A DNA stretch of 64,000 bases from positions 181,446-245,445 of the forward strand of contig WELB01000018.1 of assembly GCA_009602725.1 (NCBI GenBank), written 5' to 3'. Position numbers and translations under genes: made by a program. Source of the DNA: Spirogloea muscicola (Eukaryota; Streptophyta; Zygnematophyceae; Spirogloeales; Spirogloeaceae). The notes under the pieces were generated by a model, which searched no databases, had not been told where the DNA came from, and saw nothing but the letters and a program-made list of their open reading frames with translations. This document shows positions 62,777 through 64,000 of the stretch, in pieces. The number at the start of each line of letters is the position of its first letter. Position 1 is the stretch's first letter.

Positions 62777-63963
62777 ATGGTGCAGCCGCGCGAGGTGATC
62801 GCGGTGGCCGTCGGCAGCGACCGCGCGTCGTCCCGGGAGGCCGCGCAGTGGCTCCAGCGCGCGGGGCTCTACCGCCGCGACCGCGGCGACAAGGTCTTCC
62901 TCGTGCACGCCGTCACCAAGATCAACATCTGTGAGAGGCCCCGCGCCTCTCCCGCACTCTTGCCGCCTCTCTGCAGCCTCCCTGACTGGCGGCTGCCGTC
63001 TATCACCGATGTGATTTACCTCGTCACATAGCCATCTGCCGATGGCCCACATTTGCGTCATGACACTCGCAAGCTCGTTCAGAGGTCCCTAGCAAGGCCC
63101 CTGAACATCTGCAGCTGCTGACTCGCCCCCCGCTGCTCACAGTGGGAGCCAACTGCCCCGTGGCTAGCGCCAACAAGATGCAGCTTGCTGGGTACCTCAC
63201 CACCTTCGTCGCGCCAATGCTGCACAAGTACCGTGCCGACTTTGCGGCCGTGCAAGTGCGCACACCACCAGTGCCGCCCCCTCTCCTAGCGCTGGAGGGA
63301 TGTGCGGTGCGCAATGCAGCCACTGACAGTGGCCTCGCGTGCAAAGACGACCTGGCCGCATCTCTCCCATGGCGCTTCTGAGGCGCCCGTCCAGTGTCTC
63401 CCGTGCTCGTCTACAGATCCCTGTGGAGCCGAGGCCAGTGTGCACCGAGAATCGCGCCAAGGGCATCGTGGCGGAGGCCAAGCAGCTGGGTGCCACGCGC
63501 CTCGTCATGGTTGCTAAGCAGTCCACGTTTTTGAAAAGGTCAGACCCCAAACTGACCATCTTAAGTACGCGTGGCCAATTCCAGAGCCAGTGCAGATACC
63601 CAATGTGCCTGCACTCTTGTGATCCTGCACATGGTCCTGATAAGCAGCTCTGTTGGCACTTCCGTTGACAAAGTAGCCTTGTTTGCACATTCTACTCAAT
63701 GGTGGCTTGGGTTTGCACACATGGCAGGCATGGAGCAACAGTGATGTACTGTGGGCTGCACCGGCCAGAAACCTGCTGCTTGTACGCCATCCAGGGCGGG
63801 CGTGCTGTGCAGGAACTGCCAGCGCTCGCCGACTCTGCTTCAATTTTGGCGGAGCTAGAAGACGCGTCCACAGCCAGCAGCCCAGCACCATCCAATAGCA
63901 ACACTGTGGGCAGCCCAACAATATCACGGACGTCCTCTGTCATGTCTGAGGTGTCCCTGCCAG
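62777..63963 (+). CDS. USP-domain N-terminus of a probable receptor-like cytoplasmic kinase (cut by right edge)
   Basis: Exons 62777-62930, 63143-63255, 63417-63538 and 63728-63963 join in phase, and a donor (CCAG then GTGCGG) at 63964 shows the gene goes on past the window. The ATG at 62777 starts MVQPREVIAVAVGSDRASSR. The universal stress protein fold is visible: IAVAVGSDRASSREAAQWL, GDKVFLVHAVTKI, AKGIVAEAKQLGATRLVMVA, and YCGLHRPETCCLYAIQGGRA, which corresponds to the end of the USP domain in plant kinases (cf. the CxVxAIxNGK pattern). A Ser/Thr-rich linker follows (STASSPAPSNSNTVGSPTIS). In plants this N-terminal module precedes a kinase domain, sometimes with a U-box. No kinase sequence is inside the window, so the kinase part is inferred from the family. 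Confidence 0.75.
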
Positions 63964-64000
63964 GTGCGGCATTTAGCTGGTTCTAGCGCCAGCACGCGGC

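Overview
This window looks like nuclear DNA of a green-lineage eukaryote, most likely a streptophyte (a charophyte alga or an early-diverging land plant). All genes are split by many short GT-AG introns (mostly 60-450 bp). Exons are GC-rich with long Ala/Gly/Pro low-complexity stretches, while introns and spacers are much less GC-rich. Several families are typical of plants: a PMI1-type NT-C2 protein, a plant synaptotagmin-like SMP/C2 protein, a STRUBBELIG-like receptor kinase domain, a CPL3-type CTD phosphatase with BRCT, organellar-type MutS2, a PLAC8/FW2.2-like protein and a USP-domain kinase of RLCK type. I cannot name the species. There are two N gaps (10946-11824 and 33341-34258), a poly-A run abutting the second gap, a poly-T run ending in an N at 44276-44349, and isolated Ns at 3314, 22983 and 54122. 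Most of these sit in (GCC)n-rich 5' exons and look like assembly faults.

Layout, left to right: an unassigned stretch (1-3100); an SRF-like receptor pseudokinase (+, about 3138-5470 and beyond); a tandem duplication (6244-6497); an SMP/C2 contact-site protein (-, 6848 into gap 1); a PLAC8 protein (+, 12147-13137); transcription elongation factor SPT5 (-, 14072-22068, 21 exons); PMI1-like protein (+, 22829-29967, with a long intronic hairpin); a METTL21-type methyltransferase (-, 31612 into gap 2); ALG10 glucosyltransferase (+, gap 2 to 36197); MutS2 (-, 36845-44403); nucleolar DEAD-box helicase RH7-like (+, 44965-50544); a pRiA4b ORF-3-domain protein (-, 51280-54069); a CPL3-like RNA polymerase II CTD phosphatase (+, 54627-60755); a quiet spacer; and the 5' part of a USP-domain kinase-like gene (+, 62777 to the right edge).

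The genes do not form one pathway. SPT5 and CPL3 both act on transcribing RNA polymerase II, RH7 acts in rRNA processing, ALG10 finishes the N-glycan donor, and the SMP/C2 and PMI1 proteins act in membrane contact and organelle positioning. The most regular feature is orientation: eleven consecutive genes alternate strand without exception, giving five divergent and five convergent junctions. Splice models for SPT5, PMI1, RH7, PLAC8 and the pRiA4b gene were built by hand. In each case the exons join in phase and sum to a multiple of three. The other models are approximate at some boundaries.
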